Positions 36,001-45,409 are shown, numbered from the stretch's first letter. The stretch is 64,000 bases of DNA from Caballeronia telluris (GCF_001544495.1 NZ_FCNZ02000017.1:83617-147616), one strand, 5' to 3'. A program made the numbers and translations. Notes: a model not told the origin generated them from the letters alone.

Positions 36001-39000
36001 CGCAGGAGAAGAGCCCGTGGTCGTCGCTCTTGCCGCTGCAAAGCGTGCCGAGGTCCTTGGTTTCGGTGTGGTTGTCGTAGGCGTAGAAGCCGCCGACCAT
36101 GCGCTTGCGCGAACTCGACATCAGCCGCGCGACGCCGCGAATCTCCAGCGCGACGCCCGCGCGCGGCTTGCCTTGCAGGTCGAGTGCGAGCGCCTGCACC
36201 GGCACCGCGTTGCCGACCGAGACCCACTGTCCCGCCTTGACGCCGACGGCGAGCGCAGCAGGCCAGAGCGTGGCGTCGCCGCGAATCGTCTGGATTTCGC
36301 CGTTCGGGTCCGCGAAGGTCGCTTCCATCGCGAGCCGCTTCGGCGACTCGACGGCCGGCAGCGACTTCAGCGTGACCGTCCCCGCGCCGTTGCGATCGAG
36401 CGTGACCGGCAGCTTGTCGGCGACGAGTTTCGCCGTCGCGTTCTGTTCCTCGGCGCCTTCTTCATCGTCCGATGAGGCGCTTGCGCTCGCGCCGTCGTCG
36501 GCGGGCTTGCGGTAGGGCGCGAAGCTGAAGCCGTCGAACTGCGAGGCGAACGCCGGCGACGTGTCGCGCAGGAGCGCCGACACGCGCACCGGCAGGTTCG
36601 AAGCCGGCCCGCCCGATACGTACTCGATCTGCACCGCGACCGGCGCTTCCTTCGCCGCGACGAGCGCGCTCGTCTTCTGGTCGCGCACGCCGACCGAACC
36701 CTTGAACACGGGCAGCCGGAATTCCTCGACCCGAAAGCTGCCGCTATAGAACGACGCGCGCGCCGAGCCTTCTTCGTTGTCGTTGTCGTCGCCTTGGTTG
36801 CTCGTCGAGCCGTCGTCGAGCGACACGCTGTATTCGCCGAGCTTCGCCGCCGCCGGCACCGCGAACGAGGAGTCGGCGCTGTGATCGGCGGACCACGCGA
36901 GCGGCATGCTGTACGTCTGCCCGCTGCCTTCGTGGCGGATCGTCACGCGCGTCGGATAGTGCTCGGGAAACGCGAAGCCCTTGAGCGTCTCGACGCGCAT
37001 CAGGTGCTTCATCGACACCGTTTCGCCCGCGCGCACGAGCGTCCGGTCGAAGACGGTATGCGCGCGCGTCGTGCGTTCGAGGCCCATGTCGGTCGGCACG
37101 TTGAAGCGCCACGACTCGATGCCGCGATTCCAGTCGGAGCGCACGAACGCCATGTCGGGGCCGGTCGCGGGATCGTCCACGCGCGCGGACACGAAAAAGC
37201 CGTCGTAGCTGAAGCTGTCTTCGTCGCAGCGGCGCAAGGGCGAGAGCGGCTTGCTGATCGTGACGAGCCCGTTCGCGTCGGTTTTGCCGAGCGCGAGCTG
37301 TTCGCCGTTGCAGTCGGTCACGCGCACTTGCGCGTTGGGCACGGGCTTGGCGCTGTCGAGCGCCGTCACCCACACGACGCTGTTTTCGCGGCCCTGCTTG
37401 AAATGCACGCCGAGATTCGTGACGAGCACCGAGGTGCGCACGTACATCGGCTGGGTTTTGCCGAGGAGCGACCCGCCGAGCGCCGGCGACGCCAGCTCGA
37501 CGACATAGAAGCCCGGCTTCGCGAGCGGAATGCCGACCACTTCGAACGGCCGAAGCGCCTTCGGATCGGCGGCGGGCACGGTGAGCGCCTCGACGCCCGG
37601 TTGCCGGTTCAAAAGCGACAGCGAACGCACGTCGATCTGCGGATCTTTCGCGTGGGCGTTGTTGCTGTTGTCGGGAGCGGGCGTGTAGACGGGCGCGGCG
37701 CCATTGCCGAGCGCCTGCGGCATCAGTTCCCGGATCTCGGAGCGCGCCATCGACGTGCCGTCGAAACGGTCGACGATGCGCATCCAGCGGCGGATTTCAT
37801 CGTCCGCGTCGACTTTCAGCTTCGTCACGCGCGAGGTGCCGGCGTTTAGTCCCTGCACGTGCAGGTCGGCCTCGACGTGACGCAGCGTGACGGGCAGCAT
37901 CGCCGGCATGTTCGGCTCGGCGAAGCGCTCGATGATGCCGAACGTCGACGACGAAAACTTCGCGAGCGGCGGCATCGGCGCGGTGGACGTTTTCAACGGG
38001 AAGAGATCGGCGTTCGCAAGTTTGCGGCCGCTCGTGTCCTTCAGGTTCGCGGGCAAGTCGATCGACAGTTGCGCGCGTTCGGGCAAGGGCGCCGCGAACT
38101 CAATGCTGCCGACTTCTTCGCTCTTGTCGTTCGCATCGAAGCGGGGCGCGGCGTTGCCGCCCGGGCCGTGCAGGATGATCTTCTGCGCGTCGGCGCGGGC
38201 GATCGGCGCCGAAAAGCGCAGCTGCAACGGGCGCAAAGGCGTGCATGGCGCCTTCGCGTTCTCGCGCTCGCACGAAAAGCTTGCGGTGAAGGGATCGCGC
38301 ACGGTGAAGTCGAAACGCTTTTCGACGTCGTTCGCGATGCCGCTCGGGCCCGCGACACCGGCGCCGTAGACGAGTTGCATCTTGGTCGCGGACGGCAGCG
38401 TCTGCTGACAGGCGAGCGTGAGCACGCGATCGCTTTCCTTGTCGAGCCGGAAATGCTTGAGGAGGGCGGTGCGCGTGTTCGCGTCGAGCGTCTTGACGGG
38501 GATGCGGTTGCCGAGCGCATTCGATTCGCACCAGACGTTCGCGAGCACGGAGGCTTCCGTCGCCGGGCCGTTGAGTCGCAGCACGAAGGCCTGGTCTTCC
38601 TCGATTTCGCCGCCGCCCGGCATCACGCGCATGACGAACGGGCCGCCGGTTTCGAACGCGAAACTGCGCTTGCCCGTGACCGCGTTGCCCGCGTCCGACT
38701 TCAGGCCGTCGTTGAAATCGACCGCGCAGCGCATGCCCGGCGGCAGGTCGCGCTCGAAATCGTAGGCCCAGGTTTTCGCGTCGATCCAGCGCGCCGTGCC
38801 GCCGACGCTCGCGCCGCTGCATGCGACTTTCGCGGGCGCGGCCGCGCCGGGACTGCCGAAGGCGATCATCGCTTCGTCGAACTTGACGACGACCTGCCGC
38901 ACCTGCGCGACCTTGCCTTGCGGCGATACGCTCACGGCGCGGGCGGCATCGGCGCGAGGCATGGCGGTACCGAATACGGCGGCCGTCAGCAGGGCCGTCG

Positions 39001-39040
39001 CGGCCAGAATCCATTGTTTTTTTGTTGTGACGCGGCTCAT
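33074..39040 (-). CDS. Alpha-2-macroglobulin family protein (YfhM-like)
   Basis: A very large (1988 residues) periplasmic protease-trap protein. The N-terminus is a Sec signal (VTTKKQWILAATALLTAAVF, cleavage near ADA), followed by MG-type domains and the A2M domain with the thioester motif at PYSCLEQQTS: the Cys is residue 1526 and the Gln 1529, the reactive pair that covalently traps proteases. It ends in a beta-rich domain. E. coli YfhM is a lipoprotein, but no lipobox Cys is visible here, so it is probably soluble or anchored otherwise. It is the first gene of the unit with pbpC downstream. Confidence 0.93.
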   Translation of the reverse strand: MSRVTTKKQWILAATALLTAAVFGTAMPRADAARAVSVSPQGKVAQVRQVVVKFDEAMIAFGSPGAAAPAKVACSGASVGGTARWIDAKTWAYDFERDLPPGMRCAVDFNDGLKSDAGNAVTGKRSFAFETGGPFVMRVMPGGGEIEEDQAFVLRLNGPATEASVLANVWCESNALGNRIPVKTLDANTRTALLKHFRLDKESDRVLTLACQQTLPSATKMQLVYGAGVAGPSGIANDVEKRFDFTVRDPFTASFSCERENAKAPCTPLRPLQLRFSAPIARADAQKIILHGPGGNAAPRFDANDKSEEVGSIEFAAPLPERAQLSIDLPANLKDTSGRKLANADLFPLKTSTAPMPPLAKFSSSTFGIIERFAEPNMPAMLPVTLRHVEADLHVQGLNAGTSRVTKLKVDADDEIRRWMRIVDRFDGTSMARSEIRELMPQALGNGAAPVYTPAPDNSNNAHAKDPQIDVRSLSLLNRQPGVEALTVPAADPKALRPFEVVGIPLAKPGFYVVELASPALGGSLLGKTQPMYVRTSVLVTNLGVHFKQGRENSVVWVTALDSAKPVPNAQVRVTDCNGEQLALGKTDANGLVTISKPLSPLRRCDEDSFSYDGFFVSARVDDPATGPDMAFVRSDWNRGIESWRFNVPTDMGLERTTRAHTVFDRTLVRAGETVSMKHLMRVETLKGFAFPEHYPTRVTIRHEGSGQTYSMPLAWSADHSADSSFAVPAAAKLGEYSVSLDDGSTSNQGDDNDNEEGSARASFYSGSFRVEEFRLPVFKGSVGVRDQKTSALVAAKEAPVAVQIEYVSGGPASNLPVRVSALLRDTSPAFASQFDGFSFAPYRKPADDGASASASSDDEEGAEEQNATAKLVADKLPVTLDRNGAGTVTLKSLPAVESPKRLAMEATFADPNGEIQTIRGDATLWPAALAVGVKAGQWVSVGNAVPVQALALDLQGKPRAGVALEIRGVARLMSSSRKRMVGGFYAYDNHTETKDLGTLCSGKSDDHGLFSCDAKLKDAGNVDLIAVVKDGDGRAANATTSVWVTREDELWFGGENTDRIDVLPEKPSYEPGETARFQVRMPFRFATALVAVEREGVVETRVVELNGKDPTIDLKVQESWGPNVYVSVLALRGRIHEVPWYSFFTWGWKAPVEWARAFWYEGRQYEAPTPLVDLSKPAFRYGLAEIKVGTAAHRLAVTVTPDAKSYAVRSKAHVKVRVALPGGKPAPAGTQIALAAVDEALLELMPNRSWDVLDAMLQRRAYGVETATAQMEIVGRRHFGRKAVPAGGGGGHSATRELFDTLLLWNPRVTLDANGEASVDVPLNDALTSFRIVAIATVGGGQFGSGSASIRSTQDLQLISGLPPLVRVGDAFPAQFTLRNTTARKMQVVVTPRVPGLTLDARTIDLAPDSSQEVAWDVTAPDVLGAAASSAALAWNVSAVEQGGAKASDAVKLTQRVTAAIPVTVQQATITQVDGTLTLPVAPPADASASSDGTIRGGVAVSLQPKLADGLPGVRRWFERYPYSCLEQQTSRALGLADAAQWQTVIARMPSYLDRDGLANYFPPADDERPTGSPTLSAYLLAVSDEAAKADRRFALPDDLRGKLTSGLVNFVEGKLQRDFWAPRQDLDLRKLAAIEALSRYGMAQPRMLSSITIAPNQWPTSALLDYYAILSRVEGIAGRDEKRAQVEQILRARLTYQGTRLTFSTERDDDLYWLMTGTESNAARTALLFADAPGWKDEMPRLVGGLIAMQKNGAWQTTTANLWGTLAVGRFSRVFESTPVSGQTKIQLGSNEKTVTWPAPPPAASATLPWTSGALTLAQEGSGKPWATIESLAAVALKAPFAAGYRITKTVTPVDPAVKGAFTRGDIVRVRLDIDAQSDMTWVVVNDPVPAGATILGSGLGRDSDAATEGEKRDGAWPAFVERGFDGYRAYYDYLPKGKLQVEYTVRLNSVGTFGLPPTRVEALYAPSSFGALPNAPMVVKPVAAK

Positions 39041-39157
39041 TCGCGCTCGCTCCGGGTTCGGCAGACGCCGCAGATTCTACCGGAGCCCTACACGCATCTT
39101 TCAGTTTCAGTGCATGAAAAGCGATGTTGAACGCAGAAGTTTGCGTTTGGTGACAAT

Positions 39158-40555
39158 TCAGCTGCGGACGTCGGAAGACTTCGTCGCGACGGACACATGC
39201 CGCGTGCTGACACGGCGCCAGTAGAGAAAGAGCCCGACGCCCGCGACGCCCAGACTCAGCGTGTTCGCCACCCAGAAGCCGCGCGCGCCCTGCAGCCACT
39301 GCGGCACCATGCCGCCGGCATCGAAGCCGAGCAGATAGCCGCCGCCCAGGCCGATGCCCCAGAGCGCGAGCGCGTAGATGACGGTCGGCACGAGCGTCAC
39401 CTTGTAGGCGCGCAGGATGAACGCGGTCGAAATCTGCAGCGCATCGAAGAGGTGATAGAAGACGACGATCATCACCAGCGGCATCGCCGCCGCGATGACC
39501 GCTTCGTTCGGCGTATAAGCCGAGATGATCTCCAGCCGCAGCGCCAGCACGAGCGCGCCGTACAGGCACGCGATCCCGCTCGCGAGCGCGATGCCGTGCC
39601 GCGAAATCGACGCGGCCGCGTCGAAGCGTCCTGCGCCGAGCGCCTGCGAGACGAGCGTCGACGAAGCGATGCCGATCGACAGCGGCGTCATGTAGAGCAC
39701 CGCGCCGAGGTTGCCGGCGATCTGGTGGCCGGCGAGCGACGTCGTGCCGAAGCGCGAGATGAAGAGCGCCATGAACGTGTAGGACGTCACTTCGATCAGA
39801 TAGGAGAGCCCCATCGGAATGCCGAGCTTCAGCAGCGCGGCCTGACGTTTCCACACCGGCCAGCAGAAGCGCGAAAAGATGCCGAACGGGCGGAAGAACT
39901 CGAATTTCACGAGCACCGTCATGCCGACCGCGGCAAGCAGCCAGTTGATCAGCGTGCTGGCAAGCGCGCAGCCTGGGCCGCCGAGCGCCGGCACACCGAC
40001 CCCGCCGAAGATGAACCAGGTATTGAGCGGAAACTTGACGATGAGCGCGCCCACTTGCAGGAACATCACGAGGCGCGGCTTGCCGACCGCGTTCGTGAGC
40101 GAACTGTAGACGCGAAACACGAGGCTCGCGGGCAGCCCGAACGATACGATCCGCAGATACTGCACCGTGCGCTCGTGCAGCGCGGGCGGGGCGTCGGCGA
40201 GACCGAGGAGCGGCTCGGGAAAGTAGAGCAGCACGAAGCCGATGACGGCAAGCAGCGCCGCGAGCCAGAGCGCCTGCCGCACTTCCTCGCCGATCTCTTT
40301 CTCGCGCGCCGCCCCGAACAGTTGCCCGGCGATCGGCTGGAGCGCGACCAGAATGCCCGTCAGACCGATATAGATCGAAATGTAGACCGACGACCCGAGC
40401 CCGAGCGCGGCGAGATCGGTGGCGGAAAAGCGGCCGACCATCGCCGTGTCGATCACGCCGAACGCGATGATCGCCAACTGGCCGATCAGTACCGGCCACG
40501 CGAGCGAGGCGATTTTGCGCACATCCGCGAGCATGTCGTGAAACGCCGGACGCAT
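39158..40555 (-). CDS. MATE-family multidrug efflux transporter
   Basis: A 465-residue NorM-type cation-coupled multidrug exporter with 12 predicted membrane helices in two repeats. Signatures are WPVLIGQLAIIAFGVIDTAM (first helix), ALGLGSSVYISI, and the second-half counterpart GIPMGLSYLIEVTSYTFMAL. ATG at 40555 lies 4 bases after the stop of the upstream membrane glycosyltransferase gene, so the two are co-transcribed. A longer in-frame extension would overlap that gene and lacks a hydrophobic start. Confidence 0.88.
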   Translation of the reverse strand: MRPAFHDMLADVRKIASLAWPVLIGQLAIIAFGVIDTAMVGRFSATDLAALGLGSSVYISIYIGLTGILVALQPIAGQLFGAAREKEIGEEVRQALWLAALLAVIGFVLLYFPEPLLGLADAPPALHERTVQYLRIVSFGLPASLVFRVYSSLTNAVGKPRLVMFLQVGALIVKFPLNTWFIFGGVGVPALGGPGCALASTLINWLLAAVGMTVLVKFEFFRPFGIFSRFCWPVWKRQAALLKLGIPMGLSYLIEVTSYTFMALFISRFGTTSLAGHQIAGNLGAVLYMTPLSIGIASSTLVSQALGAGRFDAAASISRHGIALASGIACLYGALVLALRLEIISAYTPNEAVIAAAMPLVMIVVFYHLFDALQISTAFILRAYKVTLVPTVIYALALWGIGLGGGYLLGFDAGGMVPQWLQGARGFWVANTLSLGVAGVGLFLYWRRVSTRHVSVATKSSDVRS

Positions 40556-40559
40556 CGGC

Positions 40560-42317
40560 TTACGGGCGCCGCAGCGTCTTCGGGCGCTCGCGCTTGACGG
40601 GCGGAACCGGCCGTTCGATGCGCACATACAGGCGGAAGCGTTCGTCGCGGTCGGCGACGCGCCGGCCTTCCCAGACGAGCTTCCACACGAACGCCGACAT
40701 CGACGACGGCTCGCCGAAATCTGCGCGGTCCTGTCGCAGGATCACGTCGCAGTCTTCGTCGAAGGAGAAGCGCATGCCGCCGAAATAGGCAAAGGTCGCG
40801 ATCTGCGCGTCGCCGAGACGCACGGGCGAGATGCAGCTGTAATCGGGCGGCAGGTGGTCGGCGATCTGTTCCGCGACGTCGCGATAGGTCCGGCTGTAGT
40901 TCACGACCGGCAGCCACAATGTCATCAGGAGCACCCACATGAGCGTCGTGCCCGCGCTCGACAGCACGACGCTGCGCCACAGCACTTTCGGATGGCGCGC
41001 GAGCCGCCAGCGGGCGAGCAGAACCCAGCAGAGCGTCACGGCCACCGCGCACACGAACGACAGGATCTTGAACTCGGGATGAAACCCGGGCGCGAGCCGC
41101 GCGAGATTGCGCGCGAGCGGCGGCGGAAAGCCGAAGATGCCGGCCGTCCAGACGAGCCACACGAACGTGCCGAGGATCGTGAAGCTCAGCATCGCGAACC
41201 AGTCGATCGCGTTGATCGCGCCGCGCTTCAACGTCGGCAGGGCGAAGGTCGCGAGCACCGAAAGCGGCGGCAACAGCAGCATGAAGAGACGATTCGTCTC
41301 GTGGCTTTGCAGCACGACGAGCACGAGCAGCGGCCCGATCACCGAGAGCGGCACCGCCACGTGCGGCGAGCGGCGCTGTCCGCCCCAGCTGACGAAGGTC
41401 CAGATCGCGAGCGGCCACGCGGGCCACGTGAAGAGCGGCAGGTTCTTCATCGCGTAGCCGAGCACTTCGGACGGCGGCCCGGTGAACGTGTGGAAGCTGC
41501 TGCGCCACCACTGGCGCAGCCACCATTCACCGTCTTCGGGATAGAAGTGCAGCGTCGGCAGCACCCACGCGGCGATCAGCGCGATCGCGAGCGGCAGCCC
41601 CATGATGACGAGCGGCAGGGCCCGCACCGGCCGCACGACGATCGTCATCGCGAGCGTGCAGACCAGGAGCGCGAACACGAGCACCGGGCTGCTCGACAAA
41701 CCGACCACGCCGATCGCCGCGCCCCAGATGAGCGCGCCCTGCACTGGCTTGTCGATGCTGCGCACGAGGCCGTAGACGAGCATCGCGCTTCCGGCGAACT
41801 GCGCGAGCAGCGGCGAGGCTTCGTGACCGCGCTCGGCGAGCCCGAAGCACGCGAGCAGGATGAGCAGCGCGCCGTCGGCGAGCGTGCGGCCGTAGTCGCG
41901 CGGCTCCGGCTCGCCGCCGAATGCGTACTTGAACGGCTGGGCTTCATCGCGCCGGCCGAGCAGATAGGCCGTGTACCAGACGAAAGCGCAGGCGAGACAG
42001 AAAAGGAGGCCCGTCGCGACGCGCGACGCGTTGCTCGCATCGACCCACGGACTCAGCACGCGGATGAAGAGGGCGCCGAGCCAGTACATCAGCGGGCCGT
42101 CGGCGGTGAGCGCCTTGCCGACGAGATTCGGCAGCAGCCAGTCCTTCGCGTCGCCGTTCGCCATCGTCCACATCACGCCGAAGCCCGCCGCGTCCTCGTT
42201 TTTCCACGGATCGCGGCCGAACAGCCCGAACGACGCATAGACGATGCAGATGGCGAGCAGAAGCCAGCGCGGCAGGGCGCTGGTGGCGGAAGCGGTCAGG
42301 CGGACGACAGAGCGCAT
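40560..42317 (-). CDS. GT39-like integral-membrane glycosyltransferase
   Basis: A 585-residue inner-membrane protein with about twelve hydrophobic helices. The N-terminus (LFGRDPWKNEDAAGFGVMWT, with Asp-Glu-type acidic residues in the first periplasmic loop) fits the GT39/ArnT (PMT_2) fold, whose members move a sugar from a lipid-linked donor to lipid A or a protein. A large periplasmic C-domain (about 470-585, DHLPPDYSCISPVRLGDAQI) follows. The donor and acceptor cannot be read from sequence. It precedes and probably shares a transcript with the MATE exporter, which may be a chance pairing. Confidence 0.75.
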   Translation of the reverse strand: MRSVVRLTASATSALPRWLLLAICIVYASFGLFGRDPWKNEDAAGFGVMWTMANGDAKDWLLPNLVGKALTADGPLMYWLGALFIRVLSPWVDASNASRVATGLLFCLACAFVWYTAYLLGRRDEAQPFKYAFGGEPEPRDYGRTLADGALLILLACFGLAERGHEASPLLAQFAGSAMLVYGLVRSIDKPVQGALIWGAAIGVVGLSSSPVLVFALLVCTLAMTIVVRPVRALPLVIMGLPLAIALIAAWVLPTLHFYPEDGEWWLRQWWRSSFHTFTGPPSEVLGYAMKNLPLFTWPAWPLAIWTFVSWGGQRRSPHVAVPLSVIGPLLVLVVLQSHETNRLFMLLLPPLSVLATFALPTLKRGAINAIDWFAMLSFTILGTFVWLVWTAGIFGFPPPLARNLARLAPGFHPEFKILSFVCAVAVTLCWVLLARWRLARHPKVLWRSVVLSSAGTTLMWVLLMTLWLPVVNYSRTYRDVAEQIADHLPPDYSCISPVRLGDAQIATFAYFGGMRFSFDEDCDVILRQDRADFGEPSSMSAFVWKLVWEGRRVADRDERFRLYVRIERPVPPVKRERPKTLRRP

Positions 42318-42618
42318 GCGAAAAGGAGCAGTGGATGGAAAAACAGCGACTTCAAGGCCGCGAGCGGCGCGGGTCGTTCAGCCGGCGCGCGAGCCCCGAC
42401 GATGCGTGAATCGAAGCATCCGGCATTGTAGACGCGAGCCGTGCGGGTCGGCAGAAGCCGGGCGCCGCCGGGGTCGCGAGGGGCGAAGCGTGTCACGGTG
42501 CGGCCCGGGCCGGTACGGCAGGCCGCACCGAGCAGGGACAAAAAAGGGCAGCTTTCGCTGCCCTTTTTGTCGGTATCGACGAATCGACGTGTCGCGCCGA
42601 CCGTGAAACGCTGCCGTC
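42318..42618. other. Intergenic region with two hairpins
   Basis: No gene is seen in this 301-base gap. It holds a 10-bp perfect inverted repeat (CGGTGCGGCC at 42496-42505, GGCCGCACCG at 42521-42530) and the rpmE2 terminator at 42541-42570. The region near 42318 should contain the promoter of the membrane glycosyltransferase. Confidence 0.5.
42541..42570. terminator. Bidirectional terminator downstream of rpmE2
   Basis: AAAAAGGGCAG (42541-42551) pairs with CTGCCCTTTTT (from about 42558). Both flanks give T-runs on the relevant strand, so it can stop rpmE2 transcription. Confidence 0.85.
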
Positions 42619-42873
42619 TTACTTCTTCGCCGAGAACGCTGCAAACTTCTTGTTGAACTTCTCGACGCGGCCTGCCGTGTCCATGATCTTTTGCTGACCG
42701 GTGTAGAACGGATGCGATTCCGACGACACTTCGATCTTCGCGAGCGGATAGGTCTTGCCTTCGAACTCGGCGGTTTCGCGCGTGTTGATGGTCGAACGCG
42801 TCACGAACTTGAAGTCGTTCGACATGTCGACGAACAGCACTTCGCGGTAATTCGGGTGAATGCCTTCTTTCAT
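42619..42873 (-). CDS. rpmE2: 50S ribosomal protein L31 type B
   Basis: An 84-residue L31 of the type-B form, which lacks the CXXC zinc motif of the A form; no Cys is present here, so it does not store zinc. Family features are KEGIHPNYREVLFVDMSNDF, TRSTINTRETAEF, PLAKIEVSSESHPFYTGQQK and the Lys-rich end. The zinc-independent paralogue is often favoured under zinc limitation, but no Zur box was recognised. Single gene with its own terminator. Confidence 0.95.
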   Translation of the reverse strand: MKEGIHPNYREVLFVDMSNDFKFVTRSTINTRETAEFEGKTYPLAKIEVSSESHPFYTGQQKIMDTAGRVEKFNKKFAAFSAKK

Positions 42874-43026
42874 GGTCTTTCCTGATATCTGACGGTAGCC
42901 AACCCACTCGGCGTCTCCGAACTATTCGGAAATCCGCCTGTTTTCAAGCGAGTCACTTGCCTGAGGTCGAAAAACGGCGATTATGCCAGAAAATCAGTCG
43001 TTTGGCATGATTTCGCGGCGCCCCGC

Positions 43027-43863
43027 TCACGCGGACGGATGAGCCAGCGCGCCCACGCCTGCCGGGTCCTGGCGGTAATAGCGCGCGAGCAGCCGGTACA
43101 GCTCCGGATAAGCCGCCTCGAAGGCCTGCGGCGTGACGAAGAGCGCCTCGCTGCACACCGCGAAAAACTCCGACGGATGATCGGCGGCGTACGGGTCGAT
43201 CAGCGAATCGCGCTCGAACTGGCGGAATCGGCGCTCCGGCACGGCGTCGACCTGCGCGCAGAAGTGGTCGTACGCGTGGTCGAAGACGTCGGCCCAGGCT
43301 TGCGCGTCGAGCGGCGCATGCCAGCGGCGAAAAAGCGGCGGATGGCCGTCGGCCTCGCCGTTGACCATGTCGATCTTGTGCGCGAATTCGTGGATCACGA
43401 CGTTGTAGGCGTCCGCGCCGTCCGTCATCTGCGCGTCTTCCCACGACAGCACGACCGGGCCGCCTTCCCACGCCTCGCCGCTCGCGTCGTGCTCGACTTC
43501 ATGGACGACGCCGTCTTCGTCCTCGACCGTCTTCTTGATCACGAATTCGCCCGGATAAACGATCACGCCCACCCAGCCTCGATACAGGTCGAGGCTCAGG
43601 TTGAGCACCGGCAGGCAGGCTTGAGCTGCGATCGAGACGATCATCGCGTCGGTGAGTTCGAGGTCGTGCGCGGTCGAAAACTCCTTTTGCGCGATGAAGA
43701 GGCTCGCGCACTCGCGCAGGCGGACGAGATCGGCGGCGCCGAGGTGGCCGAAGAACGGCAGCGCGTCGAGCGTGCGCTGCCAGAGCGCATCGTCGATGGC
43801 GTACTTGCGCAGCGCGCGTTTGCGCCGTTGCGCGCCGAACCAGCGTGAGAAGAGATTGGGCAT
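43027..43863 (-). CDS. mtfA: Zinc-dependent peptidase MtfA
   Basis: A 278-residue metallopeptidase (M90) similar to E. coli MtfA, which binds the repressor Mlc and so affects glucose PTS genes. The zinc site is HEFAH at 158-162 (NVVIHEFAHKIDMVNGE), with a further acidic ligand likely in EFFAVCSEALF (about 232-242). The N-terminal helical region begins PNLFSRWFGAQRRKRALRKY. Whether this organism has Mlc is unknown, so the regulatory role is not assigned. The gene starts 4 bases after the MFS stop, so it is probably co-transcribed with the merR-MFS pair. Confidence 0.88.
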   Translation of the reverse strand: MPNLFSRWFGAQRRKRALRKYAIDDALWQRTLDALPFFGHLGAADLVRLRECASLFIAQKEFSTAHDLELTDAMIVSIAAQACLPVLNLSLDLYRGWVGVIVYPGEFVIKKTVEDEDGVVHEVEHDASGEAWEGGPVVLSWEDAQMTDGADAYNVVIHEFAHKIDMVNGEADGHPPLFRRWHAPLDAQAWADVFDHAYDHFCAQVDAVPERRFRQFERDSLIDPYAADHPSEFFAVCSEALFVTPQAFEAAYPELYRLLARYYRQDPAGVGALAHPSA

Positions 43864-43867
43864 CGTG

Positions 43868-45409
43868 TCAGTCGATCTGTTTTTGCCAGCACGCGAACGC
43901 GCCGCCGACGAGCGCGACGCCCATCAGGAAGTAGAAGCCGTCGAGCGACGCGAGGAAGCTCGCCTGCTGCGCGACCATCCGGCTCACGTCCGCGATCGCC
44001 AGCGCATGCGCCTCGGCGACGCTGCGCCCGGCAGCGGCGAAACCGTGCGCGAGCGTCTCGACGGTCTGCTGGAACACCGGATTGTACTGATTTGCGGCTT
44101 CCGCGAGGCGCGTCTGATGCACCGCCTGCCGATGCTGCTCGACGATGATCACCGAGGCCGTTCCGAACGAAATCGTCAGTTGACGCACGATGTTCTTCAG
44201 CCGGTAGCCGTGCGTGAATTCCTCGATCGCGAAGATGCGGAACGTGAGATTCGCGACCGGCAGCACGATGAAGAGCAGCAGGAGGCCGCGCAACAGCATC
44301 GGCAGGATGAGCGCGCTCTGGCCGACCGCGGGCGACATGCGCGTCATCAACCACGCGACGAGCGCCGCGATCGCAAAGCCGGGCACGATGATCCACTTCT
44401 TGCGCGGCAGCAGCTTCGCGTAGCGGAAGTAGGCGAAGAGCGCGGTGCCCGAAATCAGCGACGTCACGCCAACGAGCCGTCCCGCGTTCTCCACCGGGTA
44501 GCCGAGCCCCTGTTCGAGAAAGCGCGAGATCAGAAAGCTGAAGCCCGTCGACTCGTAGTAATAGAACATGTAGAGCAGGAGCCCCACCTGGAACGTGCGC
44601 TCACGCAGCGCATGCAGCCGCACGAGCGGCGACGGATGATGCCACTGGTGCCAAACGAACCAGGCGAGGGCGCCGATGCCCGAAACGGTCAGGAGAATGA
44701 GCATCGGCGAGGCGGTGAAGAGCTGGAAGCGCACCTGCTGCATCACGATCTGCAGCGCGCCCTGCGCGAATGCGAACAGCAGATAAGCCCAGAAATGCGA
44801 ATCGCCGCGCGCTTCGGGCTGCACGTTGCCGGAATCGGGCACCACGAGCAGCGCGAACACCGCGAACGCGACGCCGACGGGCGCGGTGCAGAAGAAGATC
44901 GCGCGCCAGTCGAAATGCGCGATCAACAGACCGCCCGCGAGCGGCGCAAGCGCGCTCGAGAGCACGATCAGCGCGAGAAACGAGCGCAGCGCGTTCGCGC
45001 GCGGCTGCGGCGGGAAGCTGACCTGGATCAGGATGCGGCAGGCGCCCATCATCGGGCCGTTGAAATAGCCCTGGAAACCCCGCGTGAACATGAGTTGCAG
45101 CGAGGTGTCGCACACTGCCGACATCGCCGCGCCCGCTGAGTAGAGCAGGAGACATCCGGCGATATAGCGCCGATGCCCGAGCCGCTCGACCCACCATTGC
45201 TGCTGGAGAATGCCGAGCACGGCGGCGACCGCGTAAGCGCTCGACGACCACACGAGTTCGTCCGGCGACGCATTCACGCCGCCCGCGATATAGCTCGCGA
45301 AAAAGGAAAAGGTCGCGTTGTCGAAATAGTCGAGGCCGGTCGCGAGCGCGAGCACCCACGGGAAGAAATCGCCGCGAAGGCGTTCGACGGTGACGGCCTG
45401 CGAACTCAT
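43868..45409 (-). CDS. MFS transporter, 14-helix type
   Basis: A 513-residue major-facilitator exporter with about 14 hydrophobic helices, resembling DHA2-type drug efflux carriers. The first helix region reads FFPWVLALATGLDYFDNATF, and the C-terminal half ends with YFLMGVALVGGAFACWQ. Its ATG at 45409 overlaps the stop of the merR gene in ATGA, so translation is coupled. The regulator probably senses the exported compound, which is unknown. The longer open frame upstream runs through merR in another frame and is a shadow. Confidence 0.85.
   Translation of the reverse strand: MSSQAVTVERLRGDFFPWVLALATGLDYFDNATFSFFASYIAGGVNASPDELVWSSSAYAVAAVLGILQQQWWVERLGHRRYIAGCLLLYSAGAAMSAVCDTSLQLMFTRGFQGYFNGPMMGACRILIQVSFPPQPRANALRSFLALIVLSSALAPLAGGLLIAHFDWRAIFFCTAPVGVAFAVFALLVVPDSGNVQPEARGDSHFWAYLLFAFAQGALQIVMQQVRFQLFTASPMLILLTVSGIGALAWFVWHQWHHPSPLVRLHALRERTFQVGLLLYMFYYYESTGFSFLISRFLEQGLGYPVENAGRLVGVTSLISGTALFAYFRYAKLLPRKKWIIVPGFAIAALVAWLMTRMSPAVGQSALILPMLLRGLLLLFIVLPVANLTFRIFAIEEFTHGYRLKNIVRQLTISFGTASVIIVEQHRQAVHQTRLAEAANQYNPVFQQTVETLAHGFAAAGRSVAEAHALAIADVSRMVAQQASFLASLDGFYFLMGVALVGGAFACWQKQID

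Noticed and set aside
32825..36475. 1216-codon plus-strand frame across pbpC and alpha-2-macroglobulin
   Set aside because: Arg-rich shadow of two well-supported genes on the other strand.
42496..42530. 10-bp perfect hairpin CGGTGCGGCC/GGCCGCACCG as a second terminator
   Set aside because: No T-run follows on either strand; it may be structural, but I did not call it a terminator.
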